Of a DNA stretch of 64,000 bases, positions 35,044-46,415 are shown one piece after another. Below the pieces are notes generated by a model. The model was given only the letters and a program-made list of their open reading frames with translations. It was not told the origin of the DNA and did not search any database. This stretch comes from Neonectria sp. B-13 (taxonomy: Eukaryota; Ascomycota; Sordariomycetes; Hypocreales; Nectriaceae), in assembly GCA_002682825.1 (NCBI GenBank), contig NOKP01000003.1, positions 310,001 through 374,000 on the forward strand. Direction: 5' to 3'. Position 1 is the first letter of the stretch; every line of letters starts with the position of its first letter. Position numbers and translations under genes: made by a program.

Positions 35044-35604
35044 CTAGCTTGACGGTTGTGGGCTATGACGTCGGAGAAAATACTGTCGCAGTGGCTGCAA
35101 GAAAGGGTCTACGAGAATCTTCTTGATGAAAGACGCAGAAGAGTGGCCAGGTTTGTACTGTTCCTTTGTAGTTGTGGCGATGATTCGGGGTGATAATGTC
35201 GACACAGCTGCGACAGCCGGGACAGTGGCGTGATGTTCGGTCGATGATGAGGGCGACGATTCACCATGGAAAGGAGTTCGCATATTTTCTCGGTCTTGTT
35301 CGGACGAAGCGGGATTATAGAATATCTTGTCGGAAGAGAGAGTCGATGGTGATGTTTTGGTCGATGGTGGCACCGTGAGAAGCGGATCGAGTCGGAGTAC
35401 TAGTTGTCGGAAGAGAGGTTGGTGACGAACCCAGCATATAACGCAAATGGTTATGAGACAAGGAAAGGGTGTTTTTCTTGTCGATTGTGTCCTTTCCGTA
35501 TTCTCTTCAATGGAGGTATGAAAAAGGTGGCTTGAAATCGAAAGTACCTGGGATAGATGACGGTCTGGTGTCCACGCCAAAGAGTCGAAACTAGGTTCTT
35601 TCAT
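35044..35604 (-). CDS. Possible hypothetical protein (186 aa), doubtful
   Basis: An uninterrupted minus-strand frame with an ATG at 35604 and stop at 35044. The product is rich in Ser, Thr and Pro in its second half and matches no family I know; the segment CLITICVICW is short and hydrophobic. Two internal GT sites could be donors, so exon limits are unclear. The surroundings are non-coding. It could be an orphan gene or chance; the only support is its length in otherwise stop-rich DNA. Confidence 0.25.
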   Translation of the reverse strand: MKEPSFDSLAWTPDRHLSQVLSISSHLFHTSIEENTERTQSTRKTPFPCLITICVICWVRHQPLFRQLVLRLDPLLTVPPSTKTSPSTLSSDKIFYNPASSEQDRENMRTPFHGESSPSSSTEHHATVPAVAAVSTLSPRIIATTTKEQYKPGHSSASFIKKILVDPFLQPLRQYFLRRHSPQPSS

Positions 35605-38600
35605 AGAGAGGCTAGGAGATTGCAGTTAAGGGGTGATGAGTAACAGAGGGCTTACAAGCCACTCTATGCGAAGTTTGATTTTCTCTAGTATTTTCTCTTG
35701 TATTCGTTCCGTCTTACTAAGTAGGCAGGGAGAATGGGGCTTTGGCGGCAAGGGCCAAGCGGAAGTTTCAAAGCTAAAGATACGAGAAATTGTCTATCTC
35801 TCAACACCGACACCATTTCCCCTCCACCATGGAGCCATGCGCAACTCCAAGTCGTGATGTCGTTGCAGCGTGTTGCTAGCCCAGTACATGGGACTTGGTG
35901 CATTACCACCAAACTTGCTGGTATTCGACTATCATTGATCCGCGACGCTGGGTTCGGCGTGGTGAGAACCCTGATGGGCCAACGGTCCAACGCGCACCCT
36001 GATGGCCAACCCTGATGTCCTGGCTCTCGCCTGTGGCGTCTCTCCGCTCTTTTGTCTCGCCCAGTCTCACCCACAAATGGCGATAACTCAGAGTTTCAGT
36101 GTGGCCTCAGTGTGGCCTCAGCGCAGTTGGAGGCCCATATGGCGTGCATTTCCCCCAGAATGCGACAGTGTAGATCCCAACGACGTTGCATCGTCAGCGA
36201 GCCAGCCTGCCGGTTGAGTTTTGACCCCCTGAGAAAAAGGAATGAGGCTGAGACCTGCCGATGTTGGGCACTGGTGAGCGAGTATAAGATAGAGCCTGGC
36301 CGGCCTCTGTCTGTCTGTGTGCTTCTCCATGAAAGACTCGTCTCGGTGTGCCCAGTTCGCAGCTTGGAAGTTGGAACAACAACAACAACGACAACATCTT
36401 CCTGGAACAACTCACCTGTACTTGTCTCTCCAGAGCTTCAACAGTCAGCCTACCACGATTCTCAACTCTCCGACGACAACCAACCTCGGCCGAGCGCGAA
36501 TCCGCGATCCCCTCGAGCCACGACCAAACGAGCCCGAACGAGATCTGCAGACAGCATCCCTTTTCTTACTTTCCGTCTCTCTCACTGTGGCTATCCTGGT
36601 CATCACTTGACCGGAGCTCCAACTAATAAGCGAGAGACAAAGAGTGAGAAAAAGAGGCTCAGGAAATATCCCTCAGTTCAGCTTCACCGGTCCGCAGACG
36701 CATGGTCCCCCATGGCCCCATTCCCATGGACGTGTTCCTCCCCGAGTCTGACGATGCTTGGATGAAGAATTTTATTTCCTTCACCGTCCCCCACGAAGGA
36801 GGATCCCCCCCTGGAACTCGGTCTGGCCGTCCTCGCATGGGCAAGTTTTCCAGCTCACCGTCGTGGGGATACGATCATGGATGGAGTAGGCCAGCTGAAC
36901 TCGGGTTTTCCTCTCGGGAACTGGGGCCGGTGTCGCGTGTCACTTGTCGATCGGTTGTAGAGTGGGCGAGAGGCTGAACAGCTGGAGCCCGTTGATGCTT
37001 GAAGTTGGAGCCTGAAACATGACCGGGACTGATGTCCATGTTGATGATGTTGTTGTTATTGATGACGTTGATGGTGATGTTGCTGTTGCTTTTGTTGATA
37101 CCGTGGTTGGTACTCGATGAGACTCACAACAGCAGATCAGAGAAGAGAGGCGAGAAACAATACTGCTACCGCCACATAGGTTCTCTGCACACGTCTCGTC
37201 TCGGGATCCTCCCGACGATGAAGCCATTCTCGAATGCCATCTGCTCACTTGCTAGTCTGCTGTCTTCTCGAGCCACCAGCCACCAGGTAAGCTCATGTTG
37301 CCGTTTCCCTTACCTCAAGTCCACTCCAAGTTCATCATCACTCCTCGATGATGGCCTTGTTGTTACTGTTCTCGTTGTCGTTGCTATTCCTGTCCCCCCA
37401 TCTCTATCCATCACTTCAACCCCCTTGGGCCGATGTTCTCTCGTCATCCCCGTCCTTAGCCACCCCCATCCTTCCTCCTGCTAGTCCCCGAGTTTTTCTT
37501 CATCGACGTGGGTCACGAATCCATCTCGCTCAGTCGCCCCCTTTCACATCACCAAGCCCGGCCACGCTGCCTCCAAGGGCTCGCCCACACACACCCACGC
37601 GCCATGAACGGTTCCCATGACTAAAACCCAACCGACGTAGTAGTCCTACGACGTGATGGTTTTGGCCCCCGTTCCGTTGCCCGTCCTCTCCCCCGTCTCT
37701 GCCCGTTCCTCACCGGCTCGGGTGGCTGCCCACAGCCAATAAGCACGGCCGGATATGCTCGATCCTCGACGCCGCGCCCCCCAAAGAGGGCCAAGAAATA
37801 CGTATGCGTGGGATGCATGCATAGACGGATCCGTCCCAGAGTCTGGGTCGTCCCCTTGGCTGTCATCTGGGACCTCTGGGTACTGCACTTTGTGGCCCCA
37901 TCCCAGTCCCCGTTCCCCATTTTCCCCATTCCACATTATCCCTCACTCCATTCACTCTCCATTCTCTCGGCATTTACCCTGTTGCCTTCATCACTCGCTC
38001 CATTACTCCATTTTACTCTTCCACTCCCTCGTCATCTCACCCTCCCAGCTCCGTGCTGCAGGGATCAACTCCATCCAGCCGCGCCAGGCCATGATGGTTT
38101 AGCCTTCGGCCTCGTCGAAGCCATCTCATCACACGCTATTCCTTGATCATACCTCATGGTCCACCTCATATCTGCCTTTATTGGCTCTGCCATCCCATCG
38201 AAACGGCTCCCACGCTGTCCGTGCCCGGCCTCCATTCGGCCGCTGTCCGTACCATGTACAATACTGCACTGTAGAGAACCGTGGCAGTGCTGCTCTTAGC
38301 CATTCATTCAAGTCCTTCGCATGCTCTTCCCTGCCCTCCTCTCCCAGTCAACTCCGAATCCCGTGTTGTTCTGTTCTGTCCTCTCCCTTCCCCTTCCTCG
38401 CCTCCTTCTGTTCTCTTACACCGGGATCCATCCTGCCCCCATCCACCACGCCCCGACCCGTTTTTCCCCATGCCACCCCATTAGTCCACGTACATACAGG
38501 GCTGCCCGTCATGCCGATGTGGGAACTGCTCCTGTTGTTCCAGGTGCTACAGAGTCCCACCCACCTCTCCGAGGCCCCTCCCTGGTACGCCCCCGGCTCC

Positions 38601-39553
38601 GGCTCACCGGTGTGGGTGACGGAGGATCCACTCTACGTAGCTCGGCCTCCGGCTCGGGCGGGTCCTTGTCCAAGATTATCAACACGCTCTCTGTACCCCC
38701 ACCCGAGAGCCCTCACCGAACTGGCTCCCAGGACTGTCCGGTCCCTCGCAGCTAGGGTGAGCTAAAAGCTTCGCCTTCAGCTCAGATGTGCTTCAGGTCT
38801 CGATGTGTCTGCTTTGGGTTGGCGATCCTGGTCATCTGCAAGCACTTGACGTGGCGGCCATCTGCAAGGCTCACAACGGGCGTGGGCCTTGCCATCCCAC
38901 CCCCAAGACCCGTACTTTGCCGCTGGAGTCGCCGTGCAAAGTTGCCGAGGACTATCCCTCCATTAACCATTCAATGCTGTATGAAGTACGGATCAGCACT
39001 GCGATGCAACACTACCTCAGGCCGCAGCACATCTAGCACCGCAGAGAGACGTCCCTTGGGTCCCTGCTTTTGAGGCCTCTAGCCCTTTCCTATCTTGGGA
39101 TACAGTTTCACGCCCGGCACGGCACGACCAGCAAGCCACAAGCTCTGGGGGTGCGAAGGGGGTGCGGTGCTGCATCCTGCATCTACTGTTGGAGAGCTTT
39201 CGTGGTGTTCACGCCGAGTGTGAAGAGGTACTCTACCACACCAGAGGCAAACCCAGCCAATGACGGGACTGCGCACTCTTACAGAATGACGCCGACATGC
39301 GGGGTGAAGCTCAGGGTTGCCGCGTGACGTTTAGACTTCCCTTGCCCTGGTTGGCCATCTTAGTGAAGGGGAGTGCGACGCCCAATGTTCGATGGCCATG
39401 CTCCATGCTTGCATGCATCGTGTGGTGGACCCCATCCACTTGAGACTACCCACGGCCAGCATACGATAATCAGGCAACGGGGAGGGTTGACGGCTGGCCT
39501 TCTCAAGACGTCGGCGCGCGGGATGATCAGAGGCTCGTGCGGATGCCATCGAG
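35605..39553. other. Gene-poor, pyrimidine-rich region
   Basis: Roughly 4 kb without a recognised protein. It contains a CAA/ACAACAACAAC tract (about 36375-36396), a duplicated GTGTGGCCTCA (about 36100-36121), a GTTGAT/GATGTT-rich low-complexity tract (37030-37105), and long CT-rich blocks (about 37360-37480 and 37900-38060). ATG frames at 36702-36977 and a frame ending at 38755 look partly protein-like but lack any family signal. The region may hold an unrecognised gene with introns, or a long non-coding transcript. Confidence 0.45.
37030..37105. repeat. GTTGAT/GATGTT low-complexity tract
   Basis: A stretch built from imperfect GATGTT, GTTGTT and GTTGAT units. Simple-sequence DNA with no evident function. 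Confidence 0.6.
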
Positions 39554-39559
39554 TATAAG
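39554..39559 (+). promoter_or_regulatory. Probable TATA box of the metallothionein gene
   Basis: TATAAG lies 127 bp upstream of the metallothionein ATG, followed by an AC/CT-rich leader typical of strongly expressed fungal genes (CAACTCTTCAACTCACTCATC). Assignment is by position and sequence only. Confidence 0.5.
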
Positions 39560-39685
39560 AAGGCGTCGGCGTCGTCCTTCAATATCCGATTTTGTTCTGC
39601 ATCCAACAATCAACTCTTCAACTCACTCATCCAACACACAATCAACACTTTCGAAGTCTTTTCTTCCCCCCCAACAACCATCAAC

Positions 39686-39955
39686 ATGTCTCCCTGGTGA
39701 GTTCAGAACAACCAGCTCCTGGCTGCCTGCCATCGAGTCTTGGGGCCTCTTCGGAGCATCTCAAGATAGACTCGATCTCAGACAGCCGATTCATCAGCTC
39801 CATAGCTAACAATGCCTCTTTAGCTCCTGCTCCTCTTGCAACTGCGCCGGCGCTTGCAACTCTTGCTCTTGCTCCACCTGCAACGTGAGTATCAGCCTTC
39901 AGATCGGCTTCAAATCAGTTTTCGGCTTGCTAACACCTGCGGAAAACAGCACTAA
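39686..39955 (+). CDS. Metallothionein, 25 aa, three exons
   Basis: Exons 39686-39696, 39824-39884 and 39950-39955. Introns are GTGAGT..TTTAG and GTGAGT..AACAG, the second with a GCTAAC branch motif. The spliced product has 25 residues, eight of them cysteines at positions 4, 6, 9, 11, 15, 18, 20 and 23 in C-x-C and C-x2-C spacing, with only Ser, Asn, Ala, Gly, Thr, Pro and His besides. This closely resembles the tiny copper-binding metallothionein of Neurospora (about 26 aa, seven Cys). It should chelate Cu(I) or Zn in the cytosol. Exon 3 codes for only a final His and stop, so the exact C-terminus is less sure than the cysteine core. The start follows an AC-rich leader with ATCAACATG context. 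Confidence 0.82.
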
Positions 39956-42805
39956 ATACTTCACCTTCTTCCAAACCGACAGCATCTCGCCAATTTTACG
40001 ACAAAACGCGAGACTCGACGGGCTCTGAAGATGTCTCTATCGGATACGCAATAGGGAGCATCCTCCCGCCGCAAGTCTCACTCGAGCTTGCCGGACCAAG
40101 ACAATTTATCTTTTACGGAATGGGATCGCAGTAGCACAGAGACATGCGAGCGAGCGACTTGGAAGCGGCCAGTAATTCGGGGTAGCACCATCGCTAGATA
40201 GTGAATAAGAGCTTGCATGCCTGAATCTTTTTGAGGTCTCTTCCTTCTCTTGTGATTTGCTTGACCACTCTAAATGTCTCAACCTTACAGCGACAGCTCA
40301 AGTACCAAAGTGAGCCATTCTCTCGGGCTAGAACCGAAAATGTGGCACCGGATCTAGAACACTCGCGGACTACATCAGCGATTTAATCTATCCGCGGCAA
40401 CCGACAGATCGACGTGACTAGCTTAAACTTTAACACAGTCGTGAACTAACTCCACGAATACAATTTATCGGTGCAAAGAATGGGTGGGTGGGGGTGTTGG
40501 GCTGCGTGCCAGAGTAAGCTGTGGCAGAAGCTTAGCGTGCCACCTGGCTATTGACGTGGGGGTGGTTTCGGATGGTCGCGAAAAGTTGAGGCGAGGATGA
40601 GTTCAGGGAGATCATCTTGCGGGTTGGAGAGGATGCGGTTCCTGGTAGTTGGTATGAGGGACGAGCGATGTGGGAGTTGTGGTTGCTTCACCTGGCTCGA
40701 ACTTTATCAAGTGTAAGGGAGAGTATATCTGAGCGTTGGTGTCATGAGACCGTGATTTGGCGGAGCTTTACAGGCCTTCGGAGCGCAGGATATCGAGTTG
40801 CGACTTTGCGTGGTTTTAAATATACCTATATACACTGTCTTGATGGACCTTCCATGTTATAAATTCACTGAGGCGTATATTGTTAAAGAGATTCAGGGTA
40901 AACACGATAATCTTGGTTCCCCGCGTTGGTGTAGGGTAGGCTTGTTTCCACGTTGTGACTAGTAAGACGCCGTTGTTTGCGATATTTGTCTTACGGGTGA
41001 GCCTCTATTATGGCTTAATGGTTAGGTTGTTGTTATCTCTTAATACTTAGCAACGGATAATCCCGCAAGTATCCTGGTCGTTGTCTGAGGGCGATAAAGT
41101 GCGGGCTATCTGTCATGGTTGCCTACTTTCAATCCTCACGTCTCACCAACATTCCCCCTCATCACACCGCAGGCAGTGAGGCAAGTCAGAATTTAGGCAA
41201 TATTTCACATTGAAACCTGCTACAAAGACCTCCACCCGCTCTCACACGTGTCGTGTTCACTTTCATTCCGAGCGGGCTGTGCGGCGAGGCTCATCGGCGA
41301 GTGAGGCGATGTTGGCGGTTCACTGCGGGGATGACGGATGCACGGCATCGCGAGTTGCCATTGGTGCCATGTGCTGCGCCTTGAGATGAGACCGGGCGCA
41401 AACGAAGCCCCTCCTTGACACCTCAGCCTGAATAATTTGTACAGCGTGAGTCGGGTCAAACATTGACAGGCTGGGCATCATTTGCAGCAACAGGCTCTGG
41501 CTACAGCGACGTCATAAACCTACCGGAAATAGCTACTACGCGCCCGGCCACATGCGTTGCACATGACCGCGCTCGTGACCGCGCTCGTGACCGTGTACAT
41601 GCCTGTCTTGTCTTTACCAGTAGGTACACATTCACAATCACAACCGTTCTCGTTCACAGACCAGTGAAAAAAAAGGAAGAGAGCATCGGATCCCATCCTC
41701 GGACTCAGTGAGCCTTGTATTACCCACCCCTATTCAGTCAGGGTTCATTTGAATCGAGGCTGTGCCCGGTCATAAGCCGCAATTCCTTTGTGCAAAAAAA
41801 AACAGCGACCAACTTAACAGGGATCCGATCCCCAGCGAATCCAGTAGGCCGGAAAAAGAACGACCCAATGGATTTGGGCGGCTGAAATTTTTATGTGCTG
41901 GCGGCTACTCGTACACAATCACGGCTGCTCAGGACCCAACAGCGAGGTCAAACACTCCCAAGACCCGTCGCGAGGCCAACAAATCCAAGGATCGTCGGCA
42001 TCCAACCAACCAACTGGCCTCACATTTCCTCATCCTCATCTTCTTAGGGGCTTGTTCCTCTCTTGGGCTTGGGCTCGACTCATCCTGGACCCCTCTAATA
42101 TCATGCCCCCATCTCCAGCCTCGCCCATGGGCTAAAAATACATGAGAGAGACTCAAGGGAAAAATACATATCAACCGCCATTTCTGCTGCAGTAGTCACA
42201 CGCAAATCTCTCGCACATCTCCCGCGCATCCACATCTACATCCAAGTCCATCATCTCTCGCATCTCGCAACGGGCCACTCCCTGTCCCCTGCTTTCCTTC
42301 AACAAGCGCCACCGTGAGCTCCAGCCGTCCGCCGGCCGCCTTCATCTCGTTTGTGTCCATCTGCCTTCGCTTCACGCCCGCTGCGTGTTCGATAGTCTCG
42401 GCATTGTCGTCCCGGGACCGGGCAGTCAACGAACCGACTGCTACTCCGTCCTCTTCAACTGGATTCTCTCTCAATTATCTCCTCCCCTTCCCAAGGCGCT
42501 GCCCCTGTGAATCTCATTTTTGCTTCTCAAGCCTCAACGTCCGAACGCTTCTACCCCTGGCCTGTGGATCACGAACCCGGTAGGCGCTCCTTGAGGCTCC
42601 ATACCGTGCATCAATCAATCCCAGGCGCCAAGAGTGGATACCGGATAGGAGGAGCCGAGACGGGGGCGAGACACCGCCGGTTGTGCCCCGAGAATCACGG
42701 AGGTCGAACGGCATCCCTTCGACCTTACTCTCCGCTGTTCTGTCTGTATCCGGGCCAGTCCATCCTTCGCAGCTTCTCCTCGACCCGGCCTTTCATGACG
42801 CAACC
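39956..42805. other. Intergenic region, metallothionein to HET gene
   Basis: About 2.85 kb without a recognised gene. It holds the metallothionein 3' region, AT-rich stretches, a short tandem repeat at 41564-41595 and a CT-rich leader before the HET start (about 42180-42500). The HET reading frame is open back to 42683, but no in-frame domain is there. Confidence 0.6.
41564..41595. repeat. TGACCGCGCTCG tandem repeat
   Basis: Two perfect 12-bp copies of TGACCGCGCTCG followed by a partial third (TGACCGTG). Confidence 0.75.
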
Positions 42806-45331
42806 ATGCCGGACATGCTGGAACCCCCCACACCCACCACCCCCGAGAGGCCCGGCCTCGAGAGGCGGCGATCGCGGAACCCGCTGAAGAACCTCATGCA
42901 GCACCTCTCCGTGGATCCGCCTCAGGATGACGATGAGCGCCAACCCAGGAGAGGGTCTCTGATCCGCCGCATCAGCTGGCGCAATAGCCGTAGCCCTTCC
43001 GCCCACTCGGACAGATCCGGCGGCCAACCGCAGGATCCCAACCTGTGTCGGGCGTGTGCCGGCTGGGCGGCCGATATCGACTCGACCTTTGATGAGATGG
43101 ACTTGTCTTTCCTCAAGGCCCTGAACCCAGGGTCGGCTGATGCCTTTGACAACAAGGAGCACTCGCTGGGTCGGCTGGAAGAGCTCGAAGAGAACCGCTG
43201 GTCAACCAAGTGCCCGCTCTGCAAGCTCCTGCTCTCGGTCCACATCCCCAGCGAAGGCGATGGCGATCTATTCCTGTCCGGCTTCTCCAGCCGCGACACT
43301 AACTATTTGATTGACACGCATACCATGTTTGAGCAGGAGCACCCAGCCAAAGGCAAAGGCAAGGGCTACAGCCCGGCATTTCTGGGTGTCGTCCCCAAGA
43401 AGAGCGGCGATGGCGCTCTGAGCTGGGATGTGAATGCCGACTGGTTCCGCGGGGCCGGAATGCTGTACAGAACGATGCCAGAGACCCAGACCGAACTGCT
43501 GAGCGCGGTGAGCGCGGTGAGTAGAAGGTCAGAAGGGAAGCACTCGCGAGGACCGTCTCTGTCCGACAACTACGACTGGATCAAACGTGGAATCTGGGGT
43601 CGTGAGATTGACCAAGTCATCGACATGGCCGTTGGACAGGACTGGCTGCGCTACTGCGAGTTTTACCACCAAGGACGGTGTGGGCGAAAGCCAGTCACGC
43701 GCGAGCTTCCTGGATTCCGCCTGGTAGATTGCGCAAAGAGCCCCCCGAAGGTGGTTGACGCATCCATCACCGAGCGTTACGTAGCGCTGAGCTACGTGTG
43801 GGGAAGGAAGACAGCAACGACGGAGACGACGTGGCCCAAAGTCATCTTGGACGCCGTCATTGCTACCAAGGACATGGGAGTCCGGTATTTGTGGGTTGAT
43901 CGGCTGTGCATGGATCATCTGAGGCCCGCCGACAAGGGACGGCAGATCGCCCGGATGGACGAGATCTTTGAGGGTGCCATATTTGCTATCATTGCTGCAT
44001 GTGGTGAAGACGCGAACCATGGCCTACCCGGAGTGGGCTCGACGACTCGGCCAGCTCAGCCCAAGTACGAGTTTGTCAACTCCGACATCACGCTCGTGTC
44101 AAGTCTCCAGGACCCCAGACTGGCAATCAAGAATTCGGCATGGTATACCAGGGGATGGACCTACCAGGAGGGTCTGCTCGCACGGAGAAGACTCATCTTT
44201 ACCGACCAGCAGATGTACTGGGAGTGCGAGGGCATGTGCTGCCCAGAGTCGCTAGTCCTGCCCTTGGAGATGTACCACGATGTAGAAGAGCAGCGAATGT
44301 GCGACTTCATGCGACCCGGTCTCTTCAACGGCGTCTCCTTTATCGACGGGAGTTGGGAGCGATGGAAACGACTTCCTAGCAAGGCCGAGGTGCCAAGCAC
44401 GCTGAGCATCTTCCGCGAGGCAGATCAACACATCATCAAGTATACACGACGCGACCTCACGTACGACGAAGACTCGCTCAACGCTTTTCTGGGAATCTCC
44501 CGACGCCTCGAGACTAGTATCGGCCGAGGCAAGGTTGTGAATTTCATGGGAATTCCTGTCTGGGCACCGCCGATGGACGAACGAACCGGGCCGCCCCGAA
44601 CGCGGGATCTCTTCGCGCTGTCAACGTGCTTCTGGCATCACAAGGACGGCGTGGTGGCACGACGACGCCCGCACATGCCCAGTTGGACGTGGGTAGGCTG
44701 GAAAGGCGCAGTGGACTTGTTCTCGTCGATTGTCGTTGCCGACCCCGACGGCAAAGTCAAGGAACGGAAGCACAATGCCCACCACTACGTCACGGCGACT
44801 CAGTTCACGCGAAACGATGCCGCATCTCTGCGGTGGACCTACTCCCCCAACATCGTTCTCATCACTCGTGACGGCAGTGTTGCGTACGACTTTGGCACTT
44901 CTGATCTTGCCTCTGGCAGGTCCCCAAGACCACCTACTCTCCCTATTCAGCCCTATGGGATCCACGTGCCGAACCCGCTGGTTCTGGATCGAGTCAAGGC
45001 GCGAACGCATGCAGGAGGTTGGATTTTCAACCGGGTAAGCGTCGACGTGCGGTTGAGCCGCGGAACAGGCGGCGGCATCCGCGAGTACATCGAGCGGCAT
45101 GCCAAGGGTGAGCAGATGACGCTGCTGTGGTTCGTGGAGGAGGCACTCATCATGTTGCTGGTGGTCGAGCGGGCGGAGCGCGAGGGTCGAGTGGTGTGGG
45201 AACGGGTGGGACGGATGCGCATGAGCTTCCCCGAGGAAGCCAAGGAGGTGGTGCGGAAATATGGAAAGCTGGAGAAGATGGTCGAGGACTTGCCGCTGCG
45301 GCGGTTGGGCGCGGATATTGTCATTGAGTAA
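42806..45331 (+). CDS. HET-domain (heterokaryon incompatibility) protein
   Basis: One exon, 841 aa. The HET domain (about residues 320-475) is shown by RYVALSYVWG, YLWVDRLCMDH, a DEIFEGAIFAIIAACG segment and the late motif WYTRGWTYQEGLLARRRLIF. HET domains mediate vegetative incompatibility and related cell death in filamentous ascomycetes and are TIR-like in fold. The N-terminus is arginine/serine-rich, then has two CxxC pairs (Cys81/84 and Cys136/139) that could bind zinc, a feature seen at the front of many HET proteins. The start at 42806 (CAACCATGC) is preferred over an upstream in-frame ATG at 42683, whose extension looks like translated leader. No NACHT or WD40 part is present. The self/non-self role is inferred from the family only. 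Confidence 0.88.
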   Translation: MPDMLEPPTPTTPERPGLERRRSRNPLKNLMQHLSVDPPQDDDERQPRRGSLIRRISWRNSRSPSAHSDRSGGQPQDPNLCRACAGWAADIDSTFDEMDLSFLKALNPGSADAFDNKEHSLGRLEELEENRWSTKCPLCKLLLSVHIPSEGDGDLFLSGFSSRDTNYLIDTHTMFEQEHPAKGKGKGYSPAFLGVVPKKSGDGALSWDVNADWFRGAGMLYRTMPETQTELLSAVSAVSRRSEGKHSRGPSLSDNYDWIKRGIWGREIDQVIDMAVGQDWLRYCEFYHQGRCGRKPVTRELPGFRLVDCAKSPPKVVDASITERYVALSYVWGRKTATTETTWPKVILDAVIATKDMGVRYLWVDRLCMDHLRPADKGRQIARMDEIFEGAIFAIIAACGEDANHGLPGVGSTTRPAQPKYEFVNSDITLVSSLQDPRLAIKNSAWYTRGWTYQEGLLARRRLIFTDQQMYWECEGMCCPESLVLPLEMYHDVEEQRMCDFMRPGLFNGVSFIDGSWERWKRLPSKAEVPSTLSIFREADQHIIKYTRRDLTYDEDSLNAFLGISRRLETSIGRGKVVNFMGIPVWAPPMDERTGPPRTRDLFALSTCFWHHKDGVVARRRPHMPSWTWVGWKGAVDLFSSIVVADPDGKVKERKHNAHHYVTATQFTRNDAASLRWTYSPNIVLITRDGSVAYDFGTSDLASGRSPRPPTLPIQPYGIHVPNPLVLDRVKARTHAGGWIFNRVSVDVRLSRGTGGGIREYIERHAKGEQMTLLWFVEEALIMLLVVERAEREGRVVWERVGRMRMSFPEEAKEVVRKYGKLEKMVEDLPLRRLGADIVIE

Positions 45332-46415
45332 GGGAATTGGGTTGAGCAGCGAGGAGCTTGGGATGGCGGAAGTCTTTGGCGGACAAGCACCAGAACACAC
45401 ATACATTCACATACTTGTCAGAAAACATAGCAGGGATTAGGGTACGGTAGCATATTTGTAATTTGATGGCCAAGTTTGGAAATGTTGAGCTGTTGTCGAT
45501 GCTGAGTGACACAGACCAGATGAAGTAACCAACGTCTGTGGTTCGGATTTGTGACGATCCTGACCTTATCCTTTTCCCCTTCAGCCTGGCGCCTGCTTGA
45601 CTGTAACCTTGATGCTCGGCCCGTACCGTTGCAATGTGGACCGTGGACCCGAGAGGTTGATTCTGACATGAGGCAGTGCAGACTCGAGGATCCACTCGGG
45701 CTTTATTCGTTCAGTATTCGTACGTCGTACTTCGTAAACCGCCAAACATTGAACCCCAGTCGCTCATAGTTCGTTCGGCAATGGGTAACTTTACCCCGGA
45801 ATTTGGGGGTAAATCTCCCGTCACCAATAGACAGTCACATAGAATAGGTTGCGGACCGCGACAAATGGATGGATGGCATCGCATCCTGAGGCCCCTGGCG
45901 ACGCGAGTCAGTCACCTGCCAGACTTCGATATTGGCCGAACGAGCCGGCCAACAGACGCCCCAAAGGCCAACTGTACGGTGCGGTACCGCCGCTATAGGG
46001 CTTGAGCCTAGTGCAAATAAGGCTTTAAGTTGCCCGTACAGACGTCATTTCAAGCCCCCAGTGACTGGTCAGTGGCCAATGGTCACACCTTCGCCCCCAC
46101 ACCAGAACCCGGCGTCTCGCGGTGGGATTGATGAGATTATCCATTTACGGGGTCTTTTTTCTCACATCCGATGCTTCCGCTGCTCCCGTGGGTCAGTTGG
46201 GCTTGAACCGCTGACTGCTGACTGGCGAGTGGACATCTTGCGTCCTTCTTTTTCCCTTTCCTGACGTCGATCGACCGGACGTGATCACACCGTACCGAGA
46301 TTTGCTCTTCTGCTGCGATTCCGAAGTCCGACGTCGCTGGTCGTCCTCTAGATCCTGCATCTACTATTCTGCACCTACAGGTTTATATCACATCTTTGCA
46401 TCTTGATTTTCCGCC
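45332..46415. other. Intergenic region, HET gene to Sec14-like gene
   Basis: About 1.1 kb between same-strand genes. It should hold the HET 3' region and the promoter and leader of the CRAL-TRIO gene; nothing else was recognised. Confidence 0.6.

Noticed and set aside
42683..42805. Upstream start for the HET protein
   Set aside because: The extension is unlike HET proteins, and the ATG at 42806 has better context and fits the family start.
44621..45406. 261-aa minus-strand frame opposite the HET gene
   Set aside because: It is a shadow of the HET coding strand, with no domain of its own.
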